Source: Protea cynaroides
Taxonomy: Eukaryota; Streptophyta; Magnoliopsida; Proteales; Proteaceae
DNA: 64,000 nt
Assembly: GCA_028583415.1 (NCBI GenBank)
Contig: CM053266.1
Span: forward strand, 31,134,271 to 31,198,270
Direction: 5' to 3'
Shown here: positions 11,109 through 23,533 of the stretch, one piece after another
How positions within the stretch are numbered: the first letter of the stretch is position 1
Layout: each line of letters begins with the position of its first letter
Translations under genes and position numbers: made by a program
Notes under the pieces: model-generated
The model's database searches: none
Seen by the model: the letters and a program-made list of their open reading frames with translations, nothing else
Told to the model about the DNA's origin: nothing

Positions 11109-11146
<38 letters not shown>
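11109..11146 (-). repeat. (CT)n/(GA)n microsatellite in the leader of the 321-aa gene
   Basis: About 17 CT units on the plus strand, so GA on the gene's sense strand, roughly 110-145 bases upstream of the start codon. GA/CT runs are common in plant 5' leaders and core promoters and can bind GAGA-type (BPC) factors. Regulation here is inference. Confidence 0.8.
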
Positions 11147-11147
<1 letters not shown>

Positions 11148-11900
11148 TTCGAGTCTCCTCGAATCTGAATCAGCCCCGACAACCTCTGGCCATTGCCATT
11201 TTCCCAAGCTCTTTCTCTCTCTGGTTGCTTCGTTTGCTTGCCTCAACTCTGCATCTCGATGATCTTACCTGTTTTTTTTTAAGGCGTTGCACGGATGGGT
11301 GAATCGGATGTGGAATTTTCTATTTTGAGTTACAGAGTCTCTGTTTCACTTTCTGACGTTCTCCTCACACTTCCACGGATTCCCACTTCCACAGTATTTT
11401 ACATTTTTTTCATCTTCCGCTTCCTCTGCAACCCTTAAAACTTGTCATTATGATAAAATGGAATCTGACCTCTACGGTGCTACGGTGGGTTTCTTTTGGG
11501 GAGAAACATTGTTTCCAACTCTTGGATGCATGGATTCAATTCAATATTTTTATTTTAATATTATTTTAATGAGATCAGACATGTGTTTGTTTCCTATCGA
11601 TCATAGGTCAAATCTAAATGCGAAAATGATTACTTGCTTGCTTGTAGGTGGTGTGTGAATGGATGGTTGATCTGAGTACCACATGTCACATAAGATCTTA
11701 TGCTAATAATTCACTTAGGTGGGGTCAAGTAGCATATAGGCCATTCGACTTGCGACATACTATTTTGGTATTGGTTAGGTATCGGTCACATGTTGGTTAG
11801 TATCGATCCTTGTATTGATTCAGCAAAACGATACTATATTACCTAATAAGTATTGTCCCTGAACTGGTTTATTCAATTCAGCTTAAGCTTTGAAGGTAGG

Positions 11901-12131
11901 GATTTGTATCCTCTCCTCCCAGTGGTTTTGGGAGGACAGCAGTAGTCTGCCTAGGATGGTCACCACGTGACTCTCAATGAATCCAAGACCCACGTTCGAG
12001 CCGACACCTAACGGACAAGCCAAGCTGACAGGGGGTGTCGGTTCGAACGTGGATCTCGGATTCCATCTGAGAGTTACGTGACAACCATCCATCCTCCCAA
12101 AAGTTCTACGACTTTGGGACGATGTGAATTC
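11901..12131. mobile_element. Palindromic MITE, family A copy 2
   Basis: Starts GATTTGTATCCTCTCCTCCC and ends GGGACGATGTGAATTC. It is flanked by near-identical 10-mers, TGAAGGTAGG (11891-11900) and TAAAGGTAGG (12132-12141), a clear target duplication. The arms fold back (GACTCTCAATGAATCC... against ...GGATTCCATCTGAGAGTTACGTGAC). A 9-10 bp duplication points to the Mutator superfamily. Confidence 0.82.
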
Positions 12132-13690
12132 TAAAGGTAGGGGTTTCTTCTTCTTCTTTTTTTTTTTTTTTTTTACGAGTCCCAAGATACATGTTGACCC
12201 TACAATCGCATGAGCCGATTAGAGTGGGATTAAATAAGAATCATTCTACTTGCATCAAGACAAAATTTACTATTGCAAGAACAGCAGAATAGGGACTGGG
12301 AAGGTGAAAGTGAAAGAAACACGGTAGCAGTAGTTGAGTTGACAAGAGCAATATGAAACCTAGAAAAGAAGATAAGCTTTTCCATCTTCAAAAGGAAATG
12401 AATGGAAAGTGAAGAAAAGTTGGACTGAATGAGCAATTGACAAGACCTTGAGATGTCTCACTTTTTGCCTACGGAGGAAAATTGGTTGGTGACCTTCCGC
12501 GAGCTTTGCCTCCCTTGCTTTTTTAACTCTTCCTTTGTGTAGTCGTATTCATGGATTTAGTTGACTGTATTGGAACAGATATCGGTATTGGAATGGATAT
12601 CGGTAGTATTATCGGTTATAAGTATCGATCAGTATAGGTCAAGTATCGATCCCTATAAAAATTAAGCCAAACGATATTGTATCGGCAATGTATCCGGATC
12701 AGTTACTACGGATGGATACTATACTGATACGGATATCTAAAACCATGGTAGTGGACGTTGCTGTCATGGCATAATAAAATAATATATATTATTATTGTCA
12801 CATGGGTATGTTATTTTTTGGTTTTTTTCAAACACCACAGAACATCTGTTACATCAAAATTGGGCCCAAATCAAGCAAACTCGATTTCGGCCTGGACTAA
12901 ACCGAAATCAAATTTTATTGGACAGGATATGGGTTGTGTTTTTAGAGCTGATGAAAAATCAAATCGGACCAATTGATAAGTCCAAACCAAACCAGACCAG
13001 TAAGACCAAAACCGATACAGCCCGATAATGGACCGATAGGAGTTCATTAAGCCAACATTTTAATATACAAGTAGGAAACCAACGCCTTAACTGAACCAGC
13101 CTGATAATATCCTGACAGAGCCCATTAATCCAACTTTTTTTTATTACATATACATATAGTAAACCGATAGTGGACAGATAAGATTCCATTAAGCTGGCTT
13201 AATAACAAACCGACACCAGACCAACCCTTTAACTAACATGTACAGTGCAACCCATCCCAGCCCGAATTTCTTATTGAACATGTTTTAGCTACCCCTAAAA
13301 AGTCCAACACCAACTTGCCCAGACCAAAATCAACCCGAACCGGCCCATTGACACCTCTAGGTGAATAGATTGAACAACTTCTAGATTAGCCAACGGTTAA
13401 GTTTAGGGTCTTATTCAATTAAATACCTCTAGTATTGGCATGCATATCATGTATATATATGCATGTCTACTAATACTCTAAACATTACTATGCATTTTCT
13501 CAATAAAAACATATGAATTTAGGTTAAAAAGAATATAAAAATGAATGACTCGGATTTATCTTGTGATTTTGCAAACATCACATTCCATTTTTTTTTTCCA
13601 GGAGGGAAATGATTCATGTAAGATCACATTCAAGTGTTTCTAGTGCGAACGTTCACTATGCACAGCCACACATGAAACTTTTGACTTAAT

Positions 13691-13696
13691 TTTATT
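13691..13696 (-). terminator. Candidate poly(A) signal of the POLAR-like gene
   Basis: AATAAA on the minus strand, about 460 bases after the stop codon at 14155. Position and hexamer fit, but there is no transcript evidence. Confidence 0.35.
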
Positions 13697-14154
13697 TTGT
13701 GATACTTTAAATTCATTTCTTTTGGTATGAACAGGGATAACGCACGCCAACACCAAAAAGGTTAACCAACCAATGGTTTCTTGGAACGTCATATATCCAG
13801 GGAAACACACTTACATGCACACGATGTGGTACTAAACCCATGACGGCACACAGCCAATGGCAATGCTACCCCTGTTGACAATGAAGCTCCTCCGATGCAG
13901 TCTGTTGGACTCATGGTCGACTAGGATCATGATCCCGAATGGCCAATCCGATCCAGGATGCCAAGTCTTACAAGCTTTGCATCATCTCCCATGTGAAAAG
14001 GTTACTGATTGTTCATACTGGATCTACATCTCTCCACTCCCAAGTCCCAATCACAGCCACATCAATTGACACAGACATTGGATAAACAGCTAGTTGGATA
14101 CATTGATCAACATTTAATCTACATAGAATTTGAAGGAATGTGAAAGCTAGTAAA

Positions 14155-17100
14155 TTACTTGCATCCCCACCCACATAAAGAGACTGCATTCTCTCTCAGA
14201 TGACAATCACACGATTGGAACTCCATTGCTCTTTTCATCCCAACAATTGATTTCTTCCCCACCATATTGTTAGCACCATCAGCTTGCAATCCCGCAGATA
14301 ATGATGAGTTGGTACAACTGTTCCAGTCTCTTCCAATGGCCTGTACTTCAGCCTCCTCAGTTTCATCATCTGAGGAACAAATTGCATGTGTCAGATAAAA
14401 TCATAATGAAAAAGTGTCAGAATATCATGCAGAGATATGTGGCCAGAATATCATGCCTGAGGCTGTTTCAAGAGAAAGTTTGGTCATGAGGTGATGAACA
14501 GTGTCCTTCAATGCTTGGAGTTCTGCTTCCTTCTCATGAAGTTTCCTCTGGCTTGACTGCAGGTCGGTTTCCAGCTCTAAGATCTGGCTCTCCTGCTGTT
14601 CAATGAGCAAATGACACAGTTTCTGATCTAGTTCAGAAGGCAATACTCCACGGGATTGGTGAGAGTTAAAATATATGCCTTCTGGTTTGTGTGGGCCTGA
14701 TAGCCTATCATCCAAGAGTTCAATGTCCATGATGTCCACAGATTGTTCCGGATCAAGCTGAATACACAACATTTACAGCAAGTTAAAAGTTGAACTCAGG
14801 CCTATTCCCCAACTTACATCAGGTCAAACTGAGAAACAACTTCCACTGCCAAAACTAGTGGAGATCTAAAAACCAGTCCCTTAAATGTATAGGGGAGAAG
14901 ATAAGATCTATAAAGGTTTAAGCCAGACATGTATTTCATTTCCTACTCATATTTACCATATGATTCTTCATGTATCAATCTCAACGAATATACAAAGTCA
15001 AATAAATGGGAAAAAAATGGAATGGCCAAGCTGAGGGGAATGTTTTGCCATTCTTTCCAGTTGAACTGATTCTCCCAGCATGTCTGCATCAAACCAAAAG
15101 GAGTAATAATAAAATAAAGGAATGGTTCAGCGGGTTTTGACTGTTTCAGTGGGAGCCAGAATATCCAAATGCTCAATTTCAGTCAAACCTAGTTCACTTG
15201 GAGAGCCTCCTCCGGTTCTCCAACCTATGGTAACAATCCCCGTAACATTGTTCTTACCCTTCAGCCAAAGTACAGATAACATTGTGAATTCACAACTTCA
15301 GCTGCCAAAGTCTGAAGTAGTGTCTCATGCTTGAATCATGAAACAGTTGTAAATTTGCAATAGGTGCAGTGAGGCAGCAAAATTTAACATATTAGGTCGC
15401 AACCTTTCTCAATGTTTTTGATACAGCAGGCAGGACTGCTTTTTGTGCAACTATCTACCATATTTTGATGGAAGTAACGGAATCTCCTAGCTTGGGCAGG
15501 CAAATCAAGGCCGTTCACTCAGATTTCGGAAAATAAAGTCTTTGAAGTCCTGGAAAACCTCACCTCCAGTGAGAGACTGTACCCAGATTCACCTAGAAAT
15601 AGGCATATTATAAACGCTTGAGATCTACGACATATCTAACTTTCTGTTGATAGGACTTCCTTTGACCCCTGTTTTTCTCCTATCTTCTGGGTCTCCTCTT
15701 GGGAGATCCTTCTCTTGTAGGGGGCCTTCTTACTATATATACAATTATTCAACCAAGAAAAAATATTCTCTACAACAAGTCTATCTTTTGACAAAATATG
15801 ACAAACAATATTCCCTCAATATAACAGAGACATGTGAAGGTTAAGTTAAATAAACTAAGCATTCTTTGCCTGGTGAACTGATTTATGCAAAAGAGATGAA
15901 ATAATAAAATCTTCTATTTGCATCAAAAAAACTCACCTCTCCCAAATTTATCAATTTGCCTTCATAGCTAGATGCTTCTCCTGTGACGCACCAAGGAATT
16001 TTCAGCAGTTCAGATTCAAGCTCTGCTTCGAGCTGATCCATTTTTAGTGCCTCTGGCTCTGGCTCTTCAGTAACACCACTAGCACACTCAAAATCATCAG
16101 TAACTTGAAGACCCAATGCTTTGGGATAATTGATGTCTTCTCGTTCTGCACCAGACTTAGTGATCAATTGTTGCTCATGCATACAACTGATGTTCCTGGG
16201 ACTTGCACCAACTTTACTCTTCCATCTTGAATTTTGCACATCACGATAACATTTTCTTTGATCAAGTTCATTTTGCAACTCCTGAACTACTTTTGCAGTT
16301 TCATGTACAGTGGTATTCAGTTTATTGATCTCAGCCTTCCCAGCTGATACCATGTACATTACGCCAACGCTGAGTCCCCAGCTGAATAATGTGCTACCTA
16401 TAATGTAGTCCATCAATTGACAAACAAAAAGATAAGCATGTATATTATCAACACATGCAGAAACATGAAGTTCAAACACTAGGGAATAAAAGCCTTAACA
16501 CAAACAGAAAGTAATCAGCAATCGACCAAGTCAGGAGAAGCACAAAAAGCAAAAGCAACAAGCATTGTTTGACTGGTGGTTCCTATAGAAAGTGTACTGT
16601 TTTTACAAAAAATTAGACCCATTTGAATTCTTATACGATTCACTAACCATTGAAGTAGTCAAGGCTCAACAAGTACATTTGCACTGATCCAGCCTCTTTG
16701 TTGGGCTCATTGAGAGGACAATAACATATCTTACCTGGATACTTCAAATGGGTGCTCGGCGATGCATAGTTATAGCTTCATCTTAGCGTTCCAATGCTTT
16801 GATCGCCTTGGTGCCTTGGTCGCTTAGGCGGACACCCAGGGTTTCCAGGTGACCCTCGAACGCCTTGGGTCGCCTTGTTGTCGATACCTCTAATTTCAAT
16901 ATTTATGACTTGTTACATACTTAAAACTCTCATATTTTTGCTGTATATAGGTAAGATAGCCCACAAACAAATTGGTGGATATATTTGATTAATTGCTGGA
17001 ATGAATGTTGTCATTCCATTCTAAATAGGGCCATTGTCTAGCTAAAGCATAATCTTCGAGCCTTTTCTTATTACTGGATACATGACATCTCAGTGGTGGT

Positions 17101-18121
17101 AACCGGTAGAACCACAGGGGTTTATTTTTTTTATTTATTTAACCGATGAAGCATACGTTGATCCAGCAACAACCAACCCCCTTTTCATTTCTTTCTTTCT
17201 CAATGCACTAGCACCATTGTTCCCACCCTAAGAAGATCACGGGTGTTTGAGGCAGTTTCATTCACAGGCCGGTGCGGACTGCCCGGAGATAGAGCGGGGA
17301 ATCCGTAGAGCAGCAGAAGACCAACCCGCCAAAAACTCTCGCCTGCTGAACCTTTTTGGCATAACAAATCTACTTGACCCTAACCAATGGGTGTGTGGTA
17401 TGGCTGGTCCTAGCTACACTCACCCCAGTCATACTTTGTGGAGAGCTTTCAGTTGAGTTTTGCACCATTATTTAGAAAGAAAACAAAAGCTTCTAATCCT
17501 GACATGTGGATGACAATATGGGGCCCAGCCTAAACCCTGGGTTATTTAGAATAGGCAAAAACCAACTCACTGCCAACTCTAACCACAAGCACAAAATTAA
17601 AGGTTAACCAGTCGTGGAATGCTGCCACTGACCACTCTATAATTTTTAAGCTGTTCTAGCATTAAGGGTCTGGTTCTGATTTTGGCACCAGCAATGCATT
17701 AATCCTTAGATATAGTTTCTACTAGTCATCAAAGAAGAATACACACATAAGCAGAAATAGTATAGACCTTCAAAACTGGGACAGAAAAAAGGAGCCTCAA
17801 ACTAGGACATAGGCTGGTAATTATACACTCTTCACGGAAAAACACAGAGCACATTCTTGCTAAGCAATAAAAGTAAGTAGACTGATATCCTGCAAAACAA
17901 AGCTGGACATTTTAATAGCAATCACAGAGTTTAAGATCCAAAGTTAACAGATTGGCACATCACTAAATGATCCATGGGTAAAGGAGATCACGTCAATGTT
18001 CAAAGGAACAATGGGATCCCAAACACTTTGAGACACCAAATGAACCCCCCACATCTACACATTACAGCTGCTTGTCCCCTGCATCCAAGATCATTGGGGT
18101 GAGTCATCATGCATCTAGCCT

Positions 18122-18162
<41 letters not shown>

Positions 18163-19636
18163 GATGACAAACTCTCTATTTCTTAAGTCAGTAGCGTTAA
18201 TCCTTGTTTGCATGAAGGCTACCAGCGTAATCAATGAGAATGAAAGCATTGTAAACACAGAAGAAAGACACCAAACAAATTCACTTAAATATATAAAGGA
18301 CGCTCATTACTTCAAAGCTGCCGGAATGCAGCAAGACACATTGTCCAAGTCTGATGGGGAAAACAAAAGCATACTTTTACTCAAAAAATAGGAATAAATC
18401 CAAGACATACACACAACACCATGCAGAGCTAGTCCCAGACTATTGCAACAAAAATATGTATATTCAAAACTATAAATAAAAAAAACCTGCAATCCATTCA
18501 AGTGAATATTTACACATGAATAATTAGAAAGACCTCCTCGCCTTCAAGATGGTTGTTTTATCCTTTCACATTTCAAAAATAAAGAATATCAAAAGACCGC
18601 AATTGCATGCACAAATGTAATACCTTAGAAATGATCTACATCGACAAAATGGTTTTTAACTAATCCATAGGATCTCGCACCATCAAAAAGCCGAAACAAA
18701 CTCAGAAGGCCCAATTCCTTAAAATGAGAAAAGAAAGGATCAGCAATCCCTTTCCAAATCATTTTGAAGGATCTATTCCTCCCAATTGCAAAAGCCCATT
18801 GGCCAATCAACAATTCTAGTTACTGAACGCATCTAAAATAGCTTAATTATCTTCCAGTTATTGCTCTAGACAATTTAGAGGCATGAAAAATCAACTAATA
18901 GAATAACAAAATTGAAAATCTCTTTAGGACAACGAAGAATTGGAGATCATGTCCGTTCAGAACAATAGAAGGCAAAACATAGACATTGGCCTTAAGTAAA
19001 ACACTCAAAAGTTGTATCCAGAAATGCTCAACCAGAGTTTAAGTTAAAGCTTTAGCCAGAAACTAAGGAAATTTTACTTGTGGAGGAACATGAATCGCGT
19101 CTCCCAGTAGCACTCTTGCTGGTTCTCCTCTTTTTCAAGCAAAGGAAGTGCCTTCTTCCCTTCTTCCTCGGTTCCTCCACCACACATCCATAACGGCCTG
19201 TAAAAGCTGACTTCTTCACGTATTTCGTAGACCCAAATCTTCTCTTAACACCATCAATTCTCTTCCATCCATGAGACCCAGCACCCGCTTTCAGAGAACC
19301 CTTCGAACCGTATGAAGACTCAATTCCACCCTCACTATCCAAACTAGAAAACCTAAAGATACTCTCTTCTCCATTCTTCGAATTCCCCACCTCGCAGTTC
19401 AAAGACTCAGAAAATCGACACAACCCACTTGAGATCATAGAAGGCGAACCAAAACAAGGAGACGGAACTAGGGGTTTATCAAGATCAAAGGGTACTAGCT
19501 CTTCCTCACCCTCAACTACCTCATTGTCCTGCTTCTTCGATTTTTCAGTCGGTTCAGAAGGATCGCCATTCCAAAAGATGCGTTGGGCGAAGAAGCCAGA
19601 TCCAGCTACCGCAGCGGCTAATAAAAACTGCCACAT
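14155..19636 (-). CDS. POLAR-like: POLAR-like protein (cell polarity scaffold family), 4 exons, 511 aa
   Basis: Coding exons on the minus strand: 19078-19636, 15937-16397, 14457-14757, 14155-14369. They join in phase (559+461+301+215 nt = 512 codons with stop). The protein starts with a hydrophobic MWQFLLAAAVAGSGFFAQ (residues 1-18) and has a second hydrophobic block, LFSWGLSVGVMYMVSAGK, from residue 190. A coiled coil follows (INKLNTTVHETAKVVQEL), then acidic EEPEPEALKMDQLEAELE. The conserved C-terminal region has DIELLDDRLSGPHKPEGIYF and KLCHLLIEQQESQILELE with heptad spacing. These blocks match what I know of the POLAR family, whose Arabidopsis founder marks cell polarity in the stomatal lineage and scaffolds BIN2-type kinases. 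Whether this is POLAR or a POLAR-like paralogue cannot be decided here. Intron 1 is 2.7 kb; intron 3 appears to use a GC donor. Confidence 0.8.
14370..14456 (-). other. Non-canonical GC-AG intron (intron 3 of the POLAR-like gene)
   Basis: The upstream exon ends ...GCCTCAG and the intron starts GCATGA. It ends TTGTTCCTCAG before ATGATGAAAC. Only this junction keeps the conserved reading (SDDETEE) and the phase, and no GT nearby would do so. GC-AG introns make up a small share of plant introns and are spliced by the major spliceosome. Confidence 0.75.
16398..19077 (-). other. Intron 1 of the POLAR-like gene
   Basis: A 2.7-kb intron (donor GTAAAA at 19077, acceptor ATTATAG at 16398). It holds a decayed GGCGCC/AAGGCG-type repeat (about 16760-16890), a stretch with no recognised content at 17100-17460, and a (CT)n microsatellite at 18127-18161. 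No gene was seen inside it. Confidence 0.7.
18127..18161. repeat. (CT)n microsatellite in POLAR-like intron 1
   Basis: About 17 uninterrupted CT units. Confidence 0.9.
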
Positions 19637-20367
19637 TGAGATTTGAGACTCGCAAAACTAGGGTTTCTGGAAAGACGGGATCACAGAGATGACCTCACAG
19701 TTAGCACACATTTTAAGTACAGAACTCAGAATTCAAAATAAGGGAAGTTTTAATGGTAGACAGAGAGAGAGAGAGAGGAGTGAGGAAATGAATGCAAGAG
19801 TCAACCTAACAAAGGATGTTTGCGGATTAAATGATACTTATTACTAGTGGACAGTGGACACTGACCTGCTGGTCTGCAGATCACAGAAAATGCAGAGGAG
19901 ACTGACAAATACAAATATAGATTGATACTACCGATTGGATTCCCTTCCAAGTTCTATCATCTAACTACTTATTAAATGCATCTCATTTCAAAGTTGTTTG
20001 TTACTGTTAGCTCATGTGTTTCCCGCTTGAAATTTCGTTTTCAAGTCGAGAGTCGAGACTGAGAACGAACCAGTTCAGATTTCAAAAGCGGAGGGAGCAG
20101 ACAACAGAGGGCTGTACACGTTGCCAGGCTAAGTTGCTGTTGTCAAGCTTTTATAGTTGCCCCTTTGAAGAGGGCAGGGCATGAATGCCATGTGACACCT
20201 TTTAGGGACTTCAATGGTCTCCGATCTGTGGAGGAACTCCAGCTGTTAATTCATTCGGTGCGTATATATCGATACATTGGTATATATGTTTGGTAAACCT
20301 CAGTCGTTGGAGAATTTTTTTTTTTTTTAAATTACAATTGAGTTGTCCATTGTTAGATAAAACTAAT

Positions 20368-20460
20368 CCTCTATAGTGAGGATTTTAGTCATTTAAAGTG
20401 AATTTCATGTATTTCGATACACTGATCCACTTTGAGTGGTTAAGATCCTCACTAGAGAAG
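20368..20460. repeat. Short foldback element
   Basis: The left arm CCTCTATAGTGAGGATTTTA pairs with the right arm, which ends TAAGATCCTCACTAGAGAAG. The pairing continues through CATTTAAAGTG / CACTTTGAGTG. The loop is about 25 bases. No target duplication was recognised. Confidence 0.6.
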
Positions 20461-21810
20461 TGGCCCCTTGAATATCTCATTTTTAAAAACTACATTTGGA
20501 TACCTCATTTTTTTTAATTCTCCAACCTTACCTTCACCCTCTGTTCCCACCCTCACTCCCAATGTTGGGCTTTTTCCTTCGCTCTCCCTCACACCCTCCC
20601 TTGTAACTTTGTTCCCTCCTGATCCCGTCATGCTCCCCACATTCCCACTCACTTTCCCCTCTTCCCCCCCTATAGTTGTGGCCAACGATTTCTTTTTTCA
20701 TAAATTCAGTCCTGCAAGCGTATCAAATTCCTCCACAGAGGTAAGGATATAAATGGATAGCTGAAAATTTAGAATTGATTCGAATTCGCATCCGTTTAGG
20801 GGAATCCAAATTCCAACAATCAGATTTTCCTTGATTGTATTGTATTTCCTGTCCGGATTCCATTTGGATTTTAACAGGATATCTTATTAAAATTTGGATT
20901 CAGATTTGGTTTTTATACATCCGGTGAATTTCAGATCGGATTTGGATTTGATGGTTGGTAAATGGATTTGAATTCGGAAAGTGGTGTATCTAATTTGAAT
21001 TCAATCTGTTTACATCTCTACATGGAGGAACTTTTCATTAGGCTCAATTTAGTTGCAAGGGGAATGAAGTAAAAGGAAGTGAAAATTTTTAAACCTAAAA
21101 AGGAAAACTTTTATAGCAATAAAACAACATGATTGTATAAATTACCTAAATTTATTATCATATTTAATAATGATATTCCGTAGATGTAGAATTTAGTTTA
21201 CTTTTCAAATGCAAGAGATTTCGATACAACCTAAAGTGTAAGTTAAAAACTAAATATAGAATGATTTGGAGTTGATTACAGAGTCATATAATAGTATGTC
21301 TATGATTACAAGAGTCTCTTATTCGTTAAAAATTTTCACTTCCCATCCTTTTAATTCCCCTAGCAACCAATCAGAGCATGAATGATCATCTTAACTTTAT
21401 CTCTGTGCGTGGAACAACAAACGGGTAACGTGAAGAAGAAGGCGGCTAAGGAGGTTTGGGGCTTCCAAAAGAAAGTGGAATTGCATTTGGGCATGAAACT
21501 TGACATACAACCAATCTGGACCATGGTTCAAGTAATCGATTTCGGATTGGTTGGATTGGTCGATTCATATTGGTTTTAGATAATGAGCGATTTTGATTCA
21601 ATACCAACCCCCGACAGTTATTCAAGATCGATACAATATGTAATCAGATCGGCCGACCTGATTCGATCCGATAATTAGCCTTTTAAAACTAGTACAATAT
21701 TCATTATTTGCACGAAACTTCAAATTCCGATATGTCCGATGACTTTGATATTTGGATGTTAAAGTTAATTTAGATGGGATCTCCCTTGTAAATCCTCTCT
21801 CTTTCTTAAT

Positions 21811-21992
21811 CTGCGTCCATTGCTTTTGATTGGTGGATTTGATTTATTACCCGTGACATGCATCCAACGGCAGCTCCCAAATGTTACAGAGAAGCCCAAT
21901 CCATCTGCGTCCATTGTTTTTGATGGGTGGATTCAATTTATTACATGTGGCATGCATCCAACGGCTCCCAAGTGTTACAGAGAAGCCCGATC
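21811..21992. repeat. Imperfect tandem duplication, period about 94 bp
   Basis: Two adjacent copies of a block beginning CTGCGTCCATTG and ending TTACAGAGAAGCCC. The second copy carries a small deletion. Each contains CATGCATCCAACGG. Confidence 0.8.
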
Positions 21993-22280
21993 CAGGAACT
22001 GGTCAGGATATGTTGCGTTAATCAATTTACATTTTTATACTTTCAGCATTGATTTTCTTGTATTTTTATGTTTATGTTTTTTTTTTTCAATATTTTAATA
22101 TTCAAAATTACCGATATCAAATGTGGACAATACAGCTCAGATAGGTCAGTTTGGCCCAATCCTGACTGAAACAGATCAGATCGGTTTTTCAATCGACCAA
22201 TACCATTAACCAGTATCTGGATTTATAACCATGAACCAAACCCCTATTGATTGTATCCAACGGTTAGAATTGCTGCATCA

Positions 22281-22443
22281 TCTAGGAAATAGCAAAAAAA
22301 TCCTCTCCCGCCCACCTACCACCTGCCAAGGGCAGGATTTCAACTGGCCCTCCTCTCCATGTATTGATAAACGGACTGACTGATCCCCAACCCTTGGATT
22401 AGCGGCAAGAACCTCCTGCCGCAGGAGAGGATTTCTTTCCTAG
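22281..22443. mobile_element. Foldback element with AAATCCTCTCC inverted ends
   Basis: The left end TCTAGGAAATAGCAAAAAAA continues TCCTCTCC. The right end is GGAGAGGATTTCTTTCCTAG, its inverted repeat with a small gap. The inner arms contain CCTGCC-type inverted repeats. It is about 163 bp with no coding, so a MITE is likely; no clear target duplication was seen. Confidence 0.55.
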
Positions 22444-23533
22444 GAAGTAAGCCCATTTGCTGTATGGTGTTAAATCGGGTGGATCACCCTGGATCACCAG
22501 GGTGATCTACAGGTTTTTTTTTTCCCCTCCTGGTAACAAAACCCTAGTGTTCTGATATCAAAACAAAGTCTTTCCCATACCCCATATGCCTTACAGCTAA
22601 GTTAAGAGCTCCTCAGAAAAAAAAAAAAAAATGAATATTTGAGAACCTGGTTGGAAATTGAAGAACAATCTGACCTGCTGATTGCCTCAAGGGTCCACAC
22701 ACCAGGACCTGGCCAGCTTTCAGAACATGTTCCATTTTAGACATTTTACTGTTTATCCTTCTCAACTAGAGTGGCGTCTAAATCATAACTTCAGCTCCTA
22801 GATGCAGGAGAGGTTATTTACCCTAGTCTGAGTTCTGGTTTTAGCAAAGTTGAAAATTATCCAAATGTACAGAGCTAGCTATACGTAAAAATAAAGGTTA
22901 GGAGGGCAAAGGCACAGTTCACTGAAAGAAATTATTCCATTAATAATAAAATGGTGGACGACATTCATTTACAGGTTGATTGCACCCCACCAGTGGAATT
23001 GAACAAAAAGGCAGGTACGGTACAGAAGGAAAAAAAAAGTCTTTCCTGTAGGGATGTGAAGGCTTGCACCTTTCAGGATGTTTACTATATTTAGCCTCTT
23101 CATAATGTTCTTCTCCATTGTACAATCAAATCTTACACCGTTACCTGCAAAACTTCAGAATGGGGAAAGGGAAACCAGAAAAGGAAAATTTGTATTGGCC
23201 TGGTAGGCCAAGAAACTTCATTAGATATATGGTAAAAGGGTAAGTGAAACCCATGAAGAAGACAGACCTTCAAGTCAGGGCTCACCGTGGGATAAAATGT
23301 ATAAGTGAGTCCTGATAAATTTTGAGGCAGAAGGATCCACCGTGCTGTGACAGAGACTTCATACCACCAAAAGCACCCTGTTTCGAGGAGGAAATATTTC
23401 ATATTCACAATTTCTAAATACAGCAACCTGAAACTCATGGAGGGAGCTGATCACCAAAGTCCTTCCAAGAAGTGCATCAAATCGTAGCCTCTCCATCTCC
23501 AAAAGAGAACCAGGATCTCCCTGATAATGGAAT

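Larger units (their letters stand above)
11147..14154. other. Intergenic region between the 321-aa gene and the POLAR-like gene
   Basis: Contains upstream DNA of the 321-aa gene, one palindromic MITE (11901-12131), a T-tract (12153-12175) and degenerate repeats. Those at 11740-11880 and 12550-12745 are built on GGTATCGG/CCGATACC. A stretch at 12840-13340 is rich in ACCGATA, CCCGATA and AACCGAC with a loose period of about 100 bases. The right end (about 13690-14154) should be the 3' UTR of the POLAR-like gene. Confidence 0.5.
19637..23533. other. Intergenic region: POLAR-like upstream DNA and SIZ1 3' region
   Basis: 3.9 kb between the POLAR-like start and the SIZ1 stop. The first few hundred bases contain a (GA)n run (19761-19777) upstream of the POLAR-like start. 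It also has two short foldback elements (20368-20460, 22281-22443), a duplicated block (21811-21992) and a degenerate CCATGGTTC...ACCATG repeat (about 21523-22231). The SIZ1 3' UTR should occupy the right end; AATAAT on the minus strand at 22931-22936 is a weak poly(A) candidate. No gene was seen. Confidence 0.5.

Noticed and set aside
15883..16479. 198-codon frame read as a separate gene
   Set aside because: It is exon 2 of the POLAR-like gene read through into both introns; splice sites at 16397 and 15937 define the coding part.
17247..17456. 69-codon frame in POLAR-like intron 1
   Set aside because: No domain, no splice support, and the surrounding DNA is degenerate.
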